Shown here one piece after another: positions 1 through 11,052 of a stretch of 64,000 nt of DNA; within the stretch, counting starts at the first letter, position 1; every line of letters begins with the position of its first letter. Source of the DNA: Stenopsyche tienmushanensis (Eukaryota; Arthropoda; Insecta; Trichoptera; Stenopsychidae); NCBI GenBank assembly GCA_008973525.1, contig WACJ01000010.1:1488001-1552000 (forward strand). Reading direction: 5' to 3'. The translations under genes and the position numbers were made by a program. The notes under the pieces were generated by a model, which saw only the letters and a list, made by a program, of their open reading frames with translations, ran no database searches and was not told where the DNA came from.

Positions 1-175
1 ATTCAAATTAGTTGAAAGTGAAGCCCGTCTATAATTTGGAACAGTAAGTGATCATAGCATCTGCTCAGGTCGTTATTTATTCTGACATGACCGTTAAACA
101 TTGAAGGATCTTAAAATACTTAATTTTAAAGGGCAATGTATCCTAATAAAATACTGAAGGCGTATTCTAGTCTAG

Positions 176-325
176 AATTTTGAAATATTTTTTTTTACAT
201 ATTTTCAAAGTCTAAACATTTAAAAATATATCCTCCGAAGGAATTTCCAAAATTCCAATTATTTACGGAGTTATAGCTATTTAAGTGACGCGGCAACTAG
301 TCCGGTCCTAACATTGTTCAAATAT
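176..325 (+). repeat. Unclassified interspersed repeat R2, partial
   Basis: This AT-rich stretch recurs at 5225, 6119, 8640, and in reverse at 15914, 20085 and 46660. The best shared core reads AATTATTTACGGAGTTATAG and is followed by a block ending in CGGTCCTA. No coding capacity is seen. The family is not recognised. Some copies border TTAA, so a piggyBac-type non-autonomous origin is possible but unproven. Confidence 0.6.
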
Positions 326-520
326 TCGACTCTTCAAAGAGGTAAGACACAATGTTGTGTCGGAGATTCGATTATATAGATCGTTAACCCAAATTTAAAA
401 TGTTTTCATGTAATTATGTACAAGCTTCATACACGCTGCGACGGTCTTGACAGATAAATAGATTTGCATGGATGATAAGTGGCGGACAAGCAAATATAGC
501 ATCTAATATTATGAATAATT
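326..520 (-). mobile_element. piggyBac-type MITE family M, partial copy M1
   Basis: Matches the TTAA-flanked MITE family best seen at 32677-32963. The M terminal block AAAGAGGTAAGACACAATG is followed by the family interior (GTTAACCCAAATTTA, CTTCATACACGCTGCGACGG, GATAAGTGGCGGACA). The outer TTAA of this copy is not recognisable and the interior is shortened. Non-coding. Confidence 0.65.
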
Positions 521-1513
521 GGCGCATTTTGCTCGAAACTTAAATGGAAAAGGTTAGGGAGATTTGGTAAAATCTATACCCTTGACCTTCTTATTCATAG
601 AATGGTTAAAATATCATTAAAAACTTAACAATTCCTTGAATTAATAATTCGTTAAATTTATTAATTCAATATATTCAATGATCATTTAAGCATGTCAATT
701 GAATTTGAAGCAATAACAACGATAATTGATAGACAGATAGATGAAGTTCCCCAAGAACCAATAGGGGAGACATGTCGTCAGCAGGAAGAAATGTTCAGAG
801 CACCAAATATTTAATATGTGTAAAAATTCGTACTTCAATCCTGAAAATCTGTTCTGAAAAAGAGTGCTGAAATTATCTATTAAAATCAAGTCCAAAAGAT
901 AAGCTGAATGAGACAAAACTTCCCATCTGAGTTCCAAAATCACATTTTATATCGCCGAAGCAATATATATATATGTATAACCTAATTTTCTCATACAGGA
1001 GTATATGAATTTTCATCCATATTGTTCAGAATATTTGCTGATAAGTTGTAGCTTTTCATTTAATTTCATTAACTGATAACAATATTCAGTTTTCAATAGC
1101 TTATAGTAAATGACTAACTTAGAATACCCCTATAAACATAACGTTGTTCTTTGGAGTGGATTTTGACTTATATATGTATATAATTTTTAGTTTTATTTGG
1201 TCTACATCTTCTGGATTTTTCTTCCAATTCGAAATGACATTTTACATGTAAGCTTTTGATATATTGACTACGGTTTTTATTTGTCCATATTCTTTGCTAA
1301 AAAAGAACTAAATAAAGTGGAAATATGAGACTGCTTCCAGAGAGAAAATAAACAGAAAGAAGCTGTAAACTTATGCATCGCCCTAATAATATAAGATGAC
1401 ATCATTGTCATGTTTGGATTTTGTATTATAATTGTTGGATTTCTACTACAACAAAAATATGGCATTAGACGACTTCTATCTATAGGACGTTTCGATACAA
1501 TAATTGGCGGTTC
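521..1513. other. AT-rich anonymous DNA
   Basis: No repeat family, RNA gene or domain recognised. The open frames here (for example minus 695-943 and 1277-1465) are short, hydrophobic and of a kind expected by chance in AT-rich sequence. Confidence 0.5.
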
Positions 1514-1517
1514 TTAA

Positions 1518-2113
1518 CACTAAGTTTACGGGACCGAAAATCCGTCAAATTGACGGGCGAGCTTATTTCATTAATTTTCTAGCAATCACGAGTTAATCTA
1601 GGAAATATAATAAGATATTGAACAAAATTATCAACATCAAAGAAGATTGTTCTGAGGATACCTCCGAAGAAGATAAGTATGCATTAGGCCAAAGCGAAGC
1701 TGACAGTGAAAGTTCTAAATACATTGAAAGTGAAGAGATAGAAGGATCTTCGGATAGTGAAGAGGAAAACTTCTTGAAAGTGTGTCGTAACAAGAAAAGG
1801 ATGCGAATTATTTCTAGTTCTGACTCCGAAGATGAGAGGACGAGCATTCCGAGCACATCCCAAAAATTTGACGGGACACAGTGGATAAAACTGAAAGCAG
1901 GCGGATCTAAGGGTAGACACCCGTTCGTATGACATTCAAGGATTTTGTAGGGCCTACGGATTACCCTAAGAGAAATATTATGTCAGGTTGTGTAACTAGT
2001 GTTTTCGAATTGATAATTGACAGACACATAATGGAACACTCAAAAGATTGCACTGAAACCGAGGCACATCGATTCTTGATAAAAGAATACAACCACAACC
2101 ACAGTTGCTGAGC
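1518..2113 (+). pseudogene. piggyBac transposase remnant (N-terminal part) with one TTAA-flanked end
   Basis: The sequence TTAA at 1514-1517 is followed by CACTAAGTTTACGGG, the form of a piggyBac terminus. The reading frame at 1618-1932 (TTG start, no good ATG) encodes an acidic, Ser-rich segment with SSDSEDE, typical of piggyBac N-termini. A frameshift near 1929-1932 moves the frame. Then 1929-2111 encodes SVFELIIDRHIMEH and TEAHRF, resembling the start of the piggyBac (DDE_Tnp_1_7) domain where family members have an FELF-type motif. The catalytic Asp region, C-terminal zinc-binding region and right terminus are absent, so this is a truncated, frameshifted fossil. Family assignment rests on the TTAA end plus motif resemblance. 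Confidence 0.7.
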
Positions 2114-2286
2114 CACGTAGTTTTCTTACAAGTAGAAGACAATTATAATATAGCCGTATTCCAGAAACCATTATTTTTTATAATAAAACAATGCTTGACG
2201 TGAAGTCGTTGACCAGATGACACGTAAATATAGTGTGAAATCAGGGAGTTTCCGATGGCCGCTTCAAGTTTTTTCCAATATTCCAA

Positions 2287-2995
2287 CAATATTTTCGACC
2301 GATTGTAAAATTTAAACAACCCACCCAATCAATCTTTTGCTAACAAATTCGTTCTGTAGACATGTTCGGGTAAGGCATCCGATCGCAAGGCGCTCATTCG
2401 TCATATCAGCGGTCTGAAAAACGGACCGGTTGGACACACACAGCTTGTGGCCACTCCGTCCTCTTTTAGGGTGACATTTTCGGCGATAAATGCGTACCCG
2501 CGGCCTTCTATGATCAGTACGATCATGGAAGCTTCATTAGAAGCTAACTTACATAGGTGATTCGCGCCAAATGAGGTCGCCAACTTCCCCCCGACCATAA
2601 AAACTATATATTTATCTATCTTACTATTTTATGCTGCTATTTTAGCTAATTTCAGATTCAGATTTTGCACCTTGCTGTGCATTTTTGTTGAGCGAGTTTG
2701 CATGGTCCCGAATTGCGGAAACAATAAACGAGTCAGTGAAGGATCCCTATGTTCTTTTGTCTCATATATGAAGTAATGGACCCATGTTTTATCCCGATGC
2801 AAAAACTCGGACTTATTGCTGTGAAACATCGTCAAACACTCAATTGAAACATCATCGTAAAGCTGTTTTTGTTCCATTGTGAGCAAACACGGCACCCGTC
2901 TTGCGCACAGCTTTCTCATGTCCAAATTTTCAGTCAATATGCAATGCATAGAATTTTTTGAAAGGCCTATCATGTCTGCTAGCTCGCGCACTTAA
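2287..2995 (-). mobile_element. Family C composite repeat, copy C1, with mariner HTH fragment
   Basis: On the minus strand, 2629-2991 encodes ELADMIGLSKNS, ILTENLDMRKLCARRVP and LLTMEQKQ, the helix-turn-helix and linker of a cecropia-type mariner transposase, ending near the first catalytic region (KTWVHYF) where the Asp-Glu is no longer in context. Beyond it the family C body follows, with the conserved hairpin (2411-2427, here GGTCTG/CGGACC with a mismatch) and a conserved GTGGGTTGTTTAAATTT tract. The mariner catalytic domain is absent. Copies sharing this architecture lie at 26688, 33025 and 48405. Confidence 0.7.
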
Positions 2996-4300
2996 AGTCA
3001 ATGGTCATCCAATACCATTTTGTGGATTCTCTTCACGCGAGTGATTTTTTAAAGAAATTGTGAATTTTCGTTTATATGTGCTTGTAGAAATAGGTATATA
3101 AGAAACGCCCGTAAATCTAGTGTTGAAAAATATATTCAGTAGTGAAATATCTAAAGTATAAGACCATTAAAATACCAAAACCACGAAGCGCAAAATTATC
3201 GAATTAGGTCCGGTCTATTCAAGTACAATCTATAATTGAAAGGATAATTGAGAACTTTGCGGTTGGCTCGCAAAAACGTTTAAATAATAATATTATACAA
3301 AGCGACTGGAATGGATTTAGAATTTGCTAAGCATTGGTTTTCATTTTGGAAAAGTTTCGGTGACAAACTCTTGCCACTTGGACGTTTTTACGCGATTTTT
3401 ACGCTCATTCGACGCACACAAAAAATATGATTGTACAGGAAATAATGCAGATCACCTTGATGATCATTAAATCGAGACGCATAGATCATAACAACCCGTT
3501 CTTTGGTTCTGATTCAAAGTTCAGTGCCGCGTTTCGATGCTGGAGGTCTTGCAACACGTGTAAAATGGTTCAAAAGCGAATTGGCCATGTTTTTGCAGAG
3601 TAATGACGCAAGTCCTGTTTACACATTTTATGCCCGAGAAGGCATTGGTCGTTCCCAGAATTGGCACATCTGTTTTCTGAGGGAGCAGATGTGCCCGGGA
3701 GAAGTCATCCTAAAAACACGAATAACGATGTATCTACAAAGCCAACGGAGCGATGAATCCGTTGCGAAGCAGTTCTAACATCCTAAATTACATCATGGTC
3801 CGAAAAGAGATCAAAGGCAAACAATGAAGAAAAAAAAATCTGAAAATCTTCTTGGGGCAAAATGATCGGAGTTCAGCGGAAATCTTACAAAGTCTCGGCA
3901 GCGATTGAGTTTTAATGGCGCGAAAGAAACGGCATGGGGCAATAAATATGATATATCCAACCCTAATGGATATATTTATTCAAATCAGTTATTTTTGTGT
4001 GAAAAAATAATAGGGGTCTGATTTTGCGTATGCGAAGGATATTGACGTATCTAAGCGAGGGTGTCAAACTCGTTTTCCAATTGGGTCACGTCGAGAGATT
4101 GAAATTTTATCAAATGTGTCACATATCGGCTTTTAGCGTGAAATTTTCAGATTTTCGCTGTGGGAAAAATGGCAATGATGAAAAATACTAGAGAAGAAAA
4201 TAAATATATCCATAGATGTGTCGACGTTCTGCATTCTTCGCAATTTGAATACTTCTATCGAGTTCCCGGGCTACAACTTTAACCACGTCTACCGACGCCT
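2996..4300. other. Anonymous DNA with an unrecognised 91-codon frame
   Basis: A plus-strand frame at 3503-3778 encodes a 91-residue product with a moderately balanced composition, but no domain is recognised, the frame has no splice or promoter support, and it could be chance or decayed transposon sequence. The rest is AT-rich and unassigned. Confidence 0.4.
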
Positions 4301-4420
4301 TAACCAGCTTTTATCGAAATTAAACGATGTTTATTTAATAATAATTAACATAAACTACTTGTAGACAAAAAATCAGCTTTGTAGATTTTAATCTAATGTC
4401 GGAATGTGCAATTATTCAAG
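4301..4420 (+). repeat. Two-copy repeat R3, copy a
   Basis: About 110 bp is shared in the same orientation with 44480-44590, including TATCGAAATTAAACGA, AAACTACTTGTAGACAAAAA and CAGCTTTGTAGATTTT. Non-coding; family unknown. Confidence 0.7.
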
Positions 4421-5224
4421 ATTTAACGTTGGTATGCAATGTACTATATGCATATTACAAATCACCCTTGTCACATTAAAAATAATTAATCAGTCAGAAA
4501 TTAATAAATACAATAAAAATGTTTTGTATTTACAACAACCACAGCATTGAAAAAAAAATTAAAACTATATTTTTGAGGTTGCAAAATGATTAAACCAAAG
4601 CTCAATGCAATTTTCGCAAGAAAATATTTCAGAGTGCTTTGTTTTAAAATACTAAAAATCATGGTGGATATGTCGTAAGTACTAAAAAGCTTTCTCGGCG
4701 TACATAATGGAAACCAGGAACGAATCACGTAGGCTGAGGGATTACACTTTGGAAATTGGGTCGCGGTTGAAAAAAGTTTACATCCCTCTAACGTAGAAAG
4801 CACACCTTGTGTATCCAAATATATTTTCTAAATATCCCGCTCTCTACGAAAAATACTCGATTTTTTTACGCCATTTAGGGTAGGCACTGGAAAAGAGCTC
4901 TCATAAGAACCCTGGGATGTCATGGAAAATCTGACTTGGGTTCCTATAATTCCAAGTGGCACGACAAAGCTTATTTGACACATTCAAAGCTGAGCCTAAT
5001 GTAGAAAAATAATAATATGAACAGCCTAAGAAACATTGCAATTAATGGCAATAGCTGTGCAGTATTTTATTAAATTAAAAACGATTTTACACAAAGAAAG
5101 CTCAACTAATATGCGTTTAGAAATAGTTAATCTAAATAAAATACATAATAATAGCTTAAGATTGCAAGCTGGAGTTTGGGTTGATAGCAATATTAATTGA
5201 AGTATTGATTTAAGGGGATTAATT
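4421..5224. other. AT-rich anonymous DNA
   Basis: Two minus-strand open frames (4501-4818 and 5026-5310) have no recognisable domain and are rich in Leu, Ile, Phe and Lys as expected from AT-rich non-coding sequence. No repeat noticed. Confidence 0.4.
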
Positions 5225-5405
5225 GATTTTGAATTGATATTGGTTTTTTCAAAATTCATTAGTCTAGACCTTTGAGAATATATTCGCAAAAGGAATTTCC
5301 AAAATTCCAATTATTTATGGAGTTATAGCTATTTTAGTGACGCGGTAACTAAGCCGGTCCTACCATAATGAAATCACAATTAACACTCTCGTCGCTAATC
5401 GAGGA
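5225..5405 (+). repeat. Unclassified interspersed repeat R2
   Basis: Close match to 176-325 through GGAATTTCCAAAATTCCAAT and the TTATAGCTATTTTAGTGACG block, extending into AACACTCTCGTCGC, which is also seen in the copy at 8640. Non-coding. Confidence 0.65.
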
Positions 5406-5474
5406 TCGGTGTTGTTGCTCACGGGGCTCAAATTCGATAGTCGGAGCGTAAACAGAAAAATCACGGAATCAGTC

Positions 5475-5963
5475 CTGGGATCCCGGGACCAGAATTTCTA
5501 ATAGTTTAAATATTATTTTGAAAATATGCCCGAAGTAACATTAAAGCATAATTTAGTCTGGATCTGATTTTGGAAGCCAGGCAACTTGCTGCTGAAAATG
5601 CACGCTCAGCCTCCATACTCGTTGGAGGTATCATCATCAGATATTTAAATGCTAATTGAATATCTAAGTAAAAACTCGCAAAATTCCCGATTTCCTGGCG
5701 AGTTATTTATTTTCGTCGCTGCAGATGAATACTTTTACACTATAATACTTTGATGTGGTTCGTAATTATATTACGGAAGAATACAAAAAATCTGAACCCC
5801 GTGTCTATTATATTTCATATCGATTTTCCCATTATTAGAGTCGAGGTGTAGTAAATACATCACCGGTAGGGGAAGGTTAATATAATTATTTGAAAAACTG
5901 TATATATGTATACATTGATTAGACAGTCAATGCCCCTAGGTGTCGTCTAAGCTTGCCAATTAT
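5475..5963 (-). mobile_element. hAT short derivative, copy 1, with dimerisation-domain fragment
   Basis: On the minus strand the segment around 5540-5650 encodes TSMEAERAFSAASCLASKI followed by RLNYALMLLRAYF. This is the hAT C-terminal dimerisation domain (hAT_C). The rest is the family's long 5' non-coding block, marked by GTGATGTATTTACTACACCT and GGGAATATCGATATGAAAT (here in reverse). No catalytic region lies between them, so the element is an internal-deletion derivative. Six other copies are in this window. Confidence 0.75.
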
Positions 5964-5972
5964 TTGCATGTG

Positions 5973-6112
5973 GTAATTCCATCAAATAGAAACGAAATAA
6001 CTTGTTAACTCGTATTTAAGCGGAGGAAGAAAACGTCCACTAAGATTACGCGACGAGGTCTCAGCGGTGGAACGCTCGTCGCACATATTTTTTGGACGCG
6101 GCGACGAACGAG
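5973..6112 (+). repeat. Short repeat R6, copy a, ending at TTAA
   Basis: Shares GGTAATTCCAT, ATAACTTGTTAA, TTTAAGCGG, GAAGAAAACGTCCAC and GATGAACGAGTTAA-like ends with 10908-11052. Ends in CGACGAACGAG followed by TTAA (6113-6116), suggesting a small piggyBac-type MITE. Both copies lie next to a hAT derivative. Confidence 0.6.
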
Positions 6113-6118
6113 TTAAAC

Positions 6119-6260
6119 TACTTTTTTCAACACGGTTGACATGATACCTCAAGTTTTAATAAACCGATTTACTTCAAATTTGTTAAGAACTTTATCTATA
6201 TAACTCTGAATCGCCCCTACTTAGATTTATGCTAAAATATTTTTTTAAATATTAAATATG
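6119..6260 (+). repeat. Repeat R2, internal part
   Basis: The tract TTTTTTCAACACGGTTGACA followed by a CAAGTTTTAAT block matches, in reverse, the copies at 15914-16650 and 46660-47130 (GTCAACCNTGTTGAAAAAAG). Confidence 0.55.
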
Positions 6261-7425
6261 GCTTTACTTATTCTGTATCCAAACATGTTTATTTTATATT
6301 TATTACTTTAAAAATACGCATTCCTCGATTGAGATCCACTGTGTTAAAGAACTGTAGATGTTATGAACCACGTACGCTATTAATTTTAATAGCAAATTGG
6401 TTTCAGTACAGTTATATATACTTATATGTCTTCATTCGTAACATAGCTATTAAATTCACATCATCTAAAAATTTAGTACGCATAAAATTTGCCAAAAAAC
6501 CGTACTAATCGAGGTAATCCTTATGGATGCTTTTATAATAAAAATTTTGAATTAATAAAATATTTCTGAGGTTTGATGTAAATTCACTATAAACAGAATG
6601 ACAAAAAATGATCCAATTGTTCTGATGCTTTGTTCCATGTTAAGGATTCGAGTTTGTAGGGTTAAATTCTATTCTTTGATAAAAGCGATCTTGTCATAAC
6701 AATAAATCATCATAAAGCCTCCATACTCCCAAGTTTTAACAGATGACAATAGTTAAGCACCCGACGCGTTCGACAAGTTACAAAAGCATTTCGGGAAATG
6801 CCTTAATCGCCCCCGTTTTAGGGTCGTCAATTCTACACACGATACGTAAAGATATTAAAATTAATTAAGCCCATCCATTATGTCAATGGGATCTTCAACT
6901 GCGGGTGCCAAAACATCTGTAGACCTCCAATACTAAGTAATAAATTAAAGCATCAATAATTGCGGACAAAACCATAATGGCGTGTTCCATCACAAGGAAG
7001 GATTCCTAAAATTTGAACGCAAATAATGCATTTTATGAATGCTTTTTTACGGCGAAAATTCAGTCTGATATTTGAAGCACTTCGTCAAAAAACGCTCGTT
7101 AGTTTATTCTTCCGTGGGAATAAAGCCGGCAGACAACGATTTTGGATCGTACAGGTCAAGGAGAAATACTATGAGTATTATGGAAACCAGGCGGTGCTTT
7201 AATGTCCCTCATAATCAAGCAAAACAACCCAACGTAGACCCAAAAGCACTTACGAACATGAAAAACGACGCTATCAGATGATATGGCATACGAGCATCGA
7301 CACTAACGACGTGTGAGGATCAGATACCAACGACGTTAAATTCCAAGTCAATTTCGCAATTAGCAACGTACCATAAGGTTAAAAGTACTATCGAATAAAA
7401 ACAAGGATGAGATGTTGCATTTTCA
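6261..7425. other. Anonymous DNA
   Basis: No repeat or domain recognised. The plus frame 7072-7281 (69 codons) has a non-AT-biased composition but no known motif. Confidence 0.4.
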
Positions 7426-7434
7426 AATACATAA

Positions 7435-7860
7435 CAATTAACGCGGTAATCCGGCCCTAGTGTAATCCGGCGCCCCCTGTAATCCGACATCCCAATACAA
7501 GTATAGTAGGCAAGACCCTCAGGCAAGAGGTTAACTTTCAAGAAAGCTAAACATCTAGAAGTGAAGGAAGCTTTGTATATGTGGTTTATTCAGGAAAGAA
7601 ACAGGTATACACCTATTTCTAGGCCCATAGTGGTCATGAACACAAGGTTATTTTACATGGAGATAACAAGAAAGAAGACTCATTTTTCAGATTTCTTGTC
7701 TATTTCAGCTGATTCGTTCCAACTATGTCAAGCAATCACTTCTTGCACAATACATTCTCAAGGCTTGTCAGTGATAAAATCTCATAAAACGTACAAAAAT
7801 GCTAACAACGCTTTGTTTGACGTAATCATTTTTTACATTGTGAATGCTTCGTTTTAATGT
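7435..7860 (+). pseudogene. pogo/Tigger-type transposase remnant (CENP-B-like HTH)
   Basis: The plus frame from about 7527 encodes FKKAKHLEVKEALYMWFIQE followed by RNRYTPISRPIV and MNTRLFYMEI. This matches the CENP-B/Tc5 helix-turn-helix (HTH_Tnp_Tc5) pattern of Tigger and Jerky transposases, where an aromatic-rich EALYxWF helix is followed by PISGPI. Just upstream, 7441-7495 has three near-repeats of GTAATCCGGC, resembling the terminal region of such elements; the same block ends the copy at 49745. The DDE catalytic domain is missing and the frame after residue 50 no longer fits the family. A remnant, not a host gene. Confidence 0.7.
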
Positions 7861-8310
7861 AACTCCGCCAAAAATTGAATATGGTCTATAAAATTAAAAT
7901 ACAATGACTTCTTGGAACGCATAAATTTCACAATTCCTCGTTAGCTCTTGTTCACAACTCTCTATCGCATAGCAGCAATTATATTTGAGTGGCAAGGAAT
8001 GATGATATAACTTGGCAGTTTGAGCATAATGCTTTGCATTTAAAATTAATGATTTTGAAACTGTAAAAATAATCATAGTTGACATAGACACTTCTATTTC
8101 ATTAAGCATGTATAATTAGATATCTAAAGACTTGTTTGTATTACTCAGGCAATGTATATTCTAATATAGGTCATCTTCTGTTATCATTTTCTTTACTGTT
8201 TAAATTTAACGACCATTACAAAAACGCTAACACAAAAAGTACGTATCACTTATCCAAATTTAACCTAAGATAATAGTAGGAAAAATTGGCTTGAACGTCA
8301 CGGAAAGTGT
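7861..8310. other. AT-rich anonymous DNA
   Basis: Nothing recognised; the minus frame 7894-8109 has no domain. Confidence 0.4.
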
Positions 8311-8314
8311 AACT

Positions 8315-8475
8315 CCAAATGGCAATTGATCGGAAAGAGAAAGAGAGGAAGAATCGTTTGTAGTGTGTCTGTGTCCGTTGCATACAGCATTGACGCTACG
8401 TAGTATAAAGCAAACACGAGACTAGTAGTGCGCCCATTTTATTATATATTACACAAACACAATATAATATTTTAG
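8315..8475 (+). repeat. Interspersed repeat R5, copy a
   Basis: Shared with 28305-28465 (same strand) and 61688-61858 (reverse): a GATCGGAAAGAGA tract, TCGTTTGTAGTGTGTC, and TTTTATTATATATTACACAA. Non-coding, family unknown. Confidence 0.65.
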
Positions 8476-8639
8476 CTAATAACAACAAAGTAGAGATTAT
8501 CAATCAAAATAGAAACTGTTAACAAATAAAAAAAGCATTGCATAAAATAAACTCTTCCCAGATGTTAAGATATTTCACTTCTACCGCATTTAAAGCTGTA
8601 AAAACACAAATAAGAACCGCAGAATTCAATAAATAACGT

Positions 8640-9015
8640 CTGTGGTAAAAAAATATTTTTTTTTAACCAAATATGTATTTTGAAATTTTAAAACATATTC
8701 TCCAAAGAAATTTACAAATTTCCAATTATTTACGGAGTTATAGCTATTTTACTGACGCAGCAACTAAGACGGTCCTACCAGAATGAAATCTTTAACACTC
8801 TCGTCGCCCAGTCTGAATCGAACTAGATAAACTATTTTTATCAACAGGGTTAACATATTTCAAGTTCTAATTAACTGATTTATTTCAAAATTGATTCGAA
8901 CCTATTCTATATAACCCTCTATTGTCCATATGAGATTTATATTGAAAAAATATTTTTGACTATTTATAAAAAAATAAAGCCAAAAAATGACTTTTTTTAA
9001 ACAGTCGCCATTTTG
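8640..9015 (+). repeat. Repeat R2, long copy
   Basis: The core TTATTTACGGAGTTATAGCT is followed by a TCCTACCAGAATGAAATC block, the TTTAACACTCTCGTCGCC junction, a GTTAACATATTTCAAG tract, and an end with AACAGTCGCCATTTTGTG. The last block appears in reverse at 15980 (AAAAGGCGACTGTTTTAAC). No open frame is conserved between copies. Confidence 0.6.
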
Positions 9016-9179
9016 TGAAAATAAAATTATTATTTTTCTTTCAGATGGGGACTATATTATTATTTATTATTCATATCTAGGTTGATACAAGTGTATATGG
9101 TCAACCCATAGTGACATGTTATGGAAGAGGACGGATACAAAAAAAATTGTATCGCATATGGCTCCGAAACTAAGGCACC

Positions 9180-9310
9180 AGGGCTGGCCACCAAGTCCCT
9201 GTGGCCAAGAGGTCCAAAAAAAGGACCACTGATACGGCACAGGAGCGCCTCTCTCTCGGCCGACATGCCCAAACGTGATCCGCGTCCATGAAAGGACACA
9301 GTCCGAACTA
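9180..9310 (+). repeat. Diverged family C copy (C2)
   Basis: GTGGCCAAGAGGTCCAAAAA, GGACCACTGATACGGCA and AGGAGCGCCTC align with the family C core (GGTCCG hairpin, CTGACATGACGAATGAGCGC). The hairpin here is GGTCC/GGACC with an A-rich loop. Open frames on the minus strand (9060-9375) overlap this repeat and are not genes. Confidence 0.45.
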
Positions 9311-10334
9311 TCTTTTAGTTTCATTTTTGCCATATATTGAAATATAGGAAAACCACATGTATAACAAGCCACCATTACAAATCAAATTCATTGATTAAGA
9401 ATGCTATATATTGCTTAATTCCTTGTTTGAGGTTTTGCTATTCCGCAGAGATGTTTATCAAGATAACCCAGTTGCAAGATGTTAGAATAGGAAAAAAAGA
9501 AGACCACAAGGATCGTATCAACAAAATAAATTCCCACCGTCAGTCCACGAATGACTACATGTGGTAAGGTTGCCATTGTAAAGTCTAAAAATAATAATAA
9601 AATACCCTTTATACACCAATAATGATCTAATGAACCGCAAGATTAGTGGTCTGCGAGCACATTTAATAGAATAAGCAGTCAATTGACATTTACACCATGA
9701 GCATTGTCGACATGTGATTGTGACTCAGAGAGATGGATGTTGAGAAATGAAGACGGATGCGTCGACGGCTCGACCACGGCGCAGAATGCCGAGCCGTGAC
9801 TGTGATGAATGTGGTAAAAAATGTCAAATTACTTTAACCGAGTGGAATGAAAGAACAATTTACTGGCTACGGTAAAAGAGGGAACGCCGACGGATAGTAG
9901 ACTGACTCGGGATAAAATGGGAGATAAAAATGAAAGTGGATTCCGGGCACGATGAGGAGTTTCCTAGATGTGATTCCTTGTTTCGTTGTAGATAGGAATA
10001 GAAAAACGCAAAGGTCAACGTCGGATATACATGAATTTACTTTTTACTGTCAGATTCACATCACATTTATTTTCTTCCAATGGAAAGGCATCGTTTAAAC
10101 GAAAATGCTAAACCGTAACATATCCAATTTATTATTATAATAAAATCGCTTCAATGTGCTGAAGCGTGGAGTAAAAATCGCTGTTAATCGAGATGCAGAC
10201 GCGCAGGCGAAAACATCAATAGGTAGCCTTGACCATGAGAAGACGCGTTCTTTCCGCCAGCTCCCCAGTGGAATCTATTTCTCCGCGGATGATAAAGATC
10301 TTGAACAAGAACATTGATTTTTCATCAAAATCAT
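9311..10334. other. Anonymous DNA
   Basis: Includes a less AT-rich part (9720-9960 and 10180-10290) without a long frame or known motif. The plus frame 9337-9567 is not recognised. Confidence 0.4.
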
Positions 10335-10760
10335 ATTCAAATTGTTGTAATAACCTTTCCCTATACCGGTGATGTATTTACTACACCTCGACTCTAATAA
10401 TGGGAATATCGATATGAAATATAATAGATACGGGGCTCAAAATTTTTGTATTCCTCCGTAATATAATTACGAATCACATCGAAGTATTATAGTATGTAAG
10501 TATTCATCTGCGGCGACGGAAATAAATAATTTGTCGGGAAATCGGGAATTTTGCGAGTTTTAGTCCGTGTCTCAGCAGAAAGGAATTTTACTTTGATATT
10601 CAACTAGCATTTAAATATTTTATGACGATACCTCCAACGAGTGTGGAGGCTGAGCGTGCATTTTCAGCAGCAAATTGCCTGGCTTCCAAAATCAGATCCA
10701 GACTAAATGATGCTTTAATGTTACTTCGGGCATATTTTCAAATTAATATTTGAATTTTTT
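10335..10760 (+). mobile_element. hAT short derivative, copy 2, with dimerisation domain
   Basis: Carries the 5' block (GTGATGTATTTACTACACCT, GGAATATCGATATGAAATAT) and then, around 10610-10755, codons for TIPPTSVEAERAFSAANCLA and SKIRSRLNDALMLLRAYFQ. This is the best-preserved hAT_C dimerisation fragment here. The spacer between them is shorter than in copies 5 and 7. No catalytic Asp/Glu region and no recognisable outer termini. Confidence 0.75.
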
Positions 10761-10907
10761 AGTGTTTTATTAATCTATTTTTGATGTAATGTTATATTTT
10801 ACTTAAACAAAATTTTATGTACAGTATATGTATATTTTAGTTATTTTAATTTTATGTCTTTATATTTTATATATATTCTTATAATAATTTATACATTGTG
10901 TCTTTAT

Positions 10908-11048
10908 ATGGTAATTCCATTAAATAGAAATTAAATAACTTGTTAAATTGTATTTAAGCGGGGGAAGAAAACGTCCACCGAAATTACGCGACGGGCCCGT
11001 GCGATGAACGTCCGTTCACCATATACGGTGGACGCAGCGATGAACGAG
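10908..11048 (+). repeat. Short repeat R6, copy b, ending at TTAA
   Basis: Same organisation as 5973-6112: TGGTAATTCCATTAAATAG, TTTAAGCGGGGGAAGAAAAC, and GCAGCGATGAACGAG before TTAA (11049-11052). Confidence 0.6.
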
Positions 11049-11052
11049 TTAA

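Noticed and set aside
2287..2995. Family C as a Helitron because of its conserved hairpins
   Set aside because: The hairpin is internal, sequence on both sides is shared between copies, and no consistent 5' TC / 3' CTRR ends or A^T insertion site could be shown.
9060..9375. Two minus-strand frames of 79 and 102 codons
   Set aside because: They overlap a diverged family C copy and each other.
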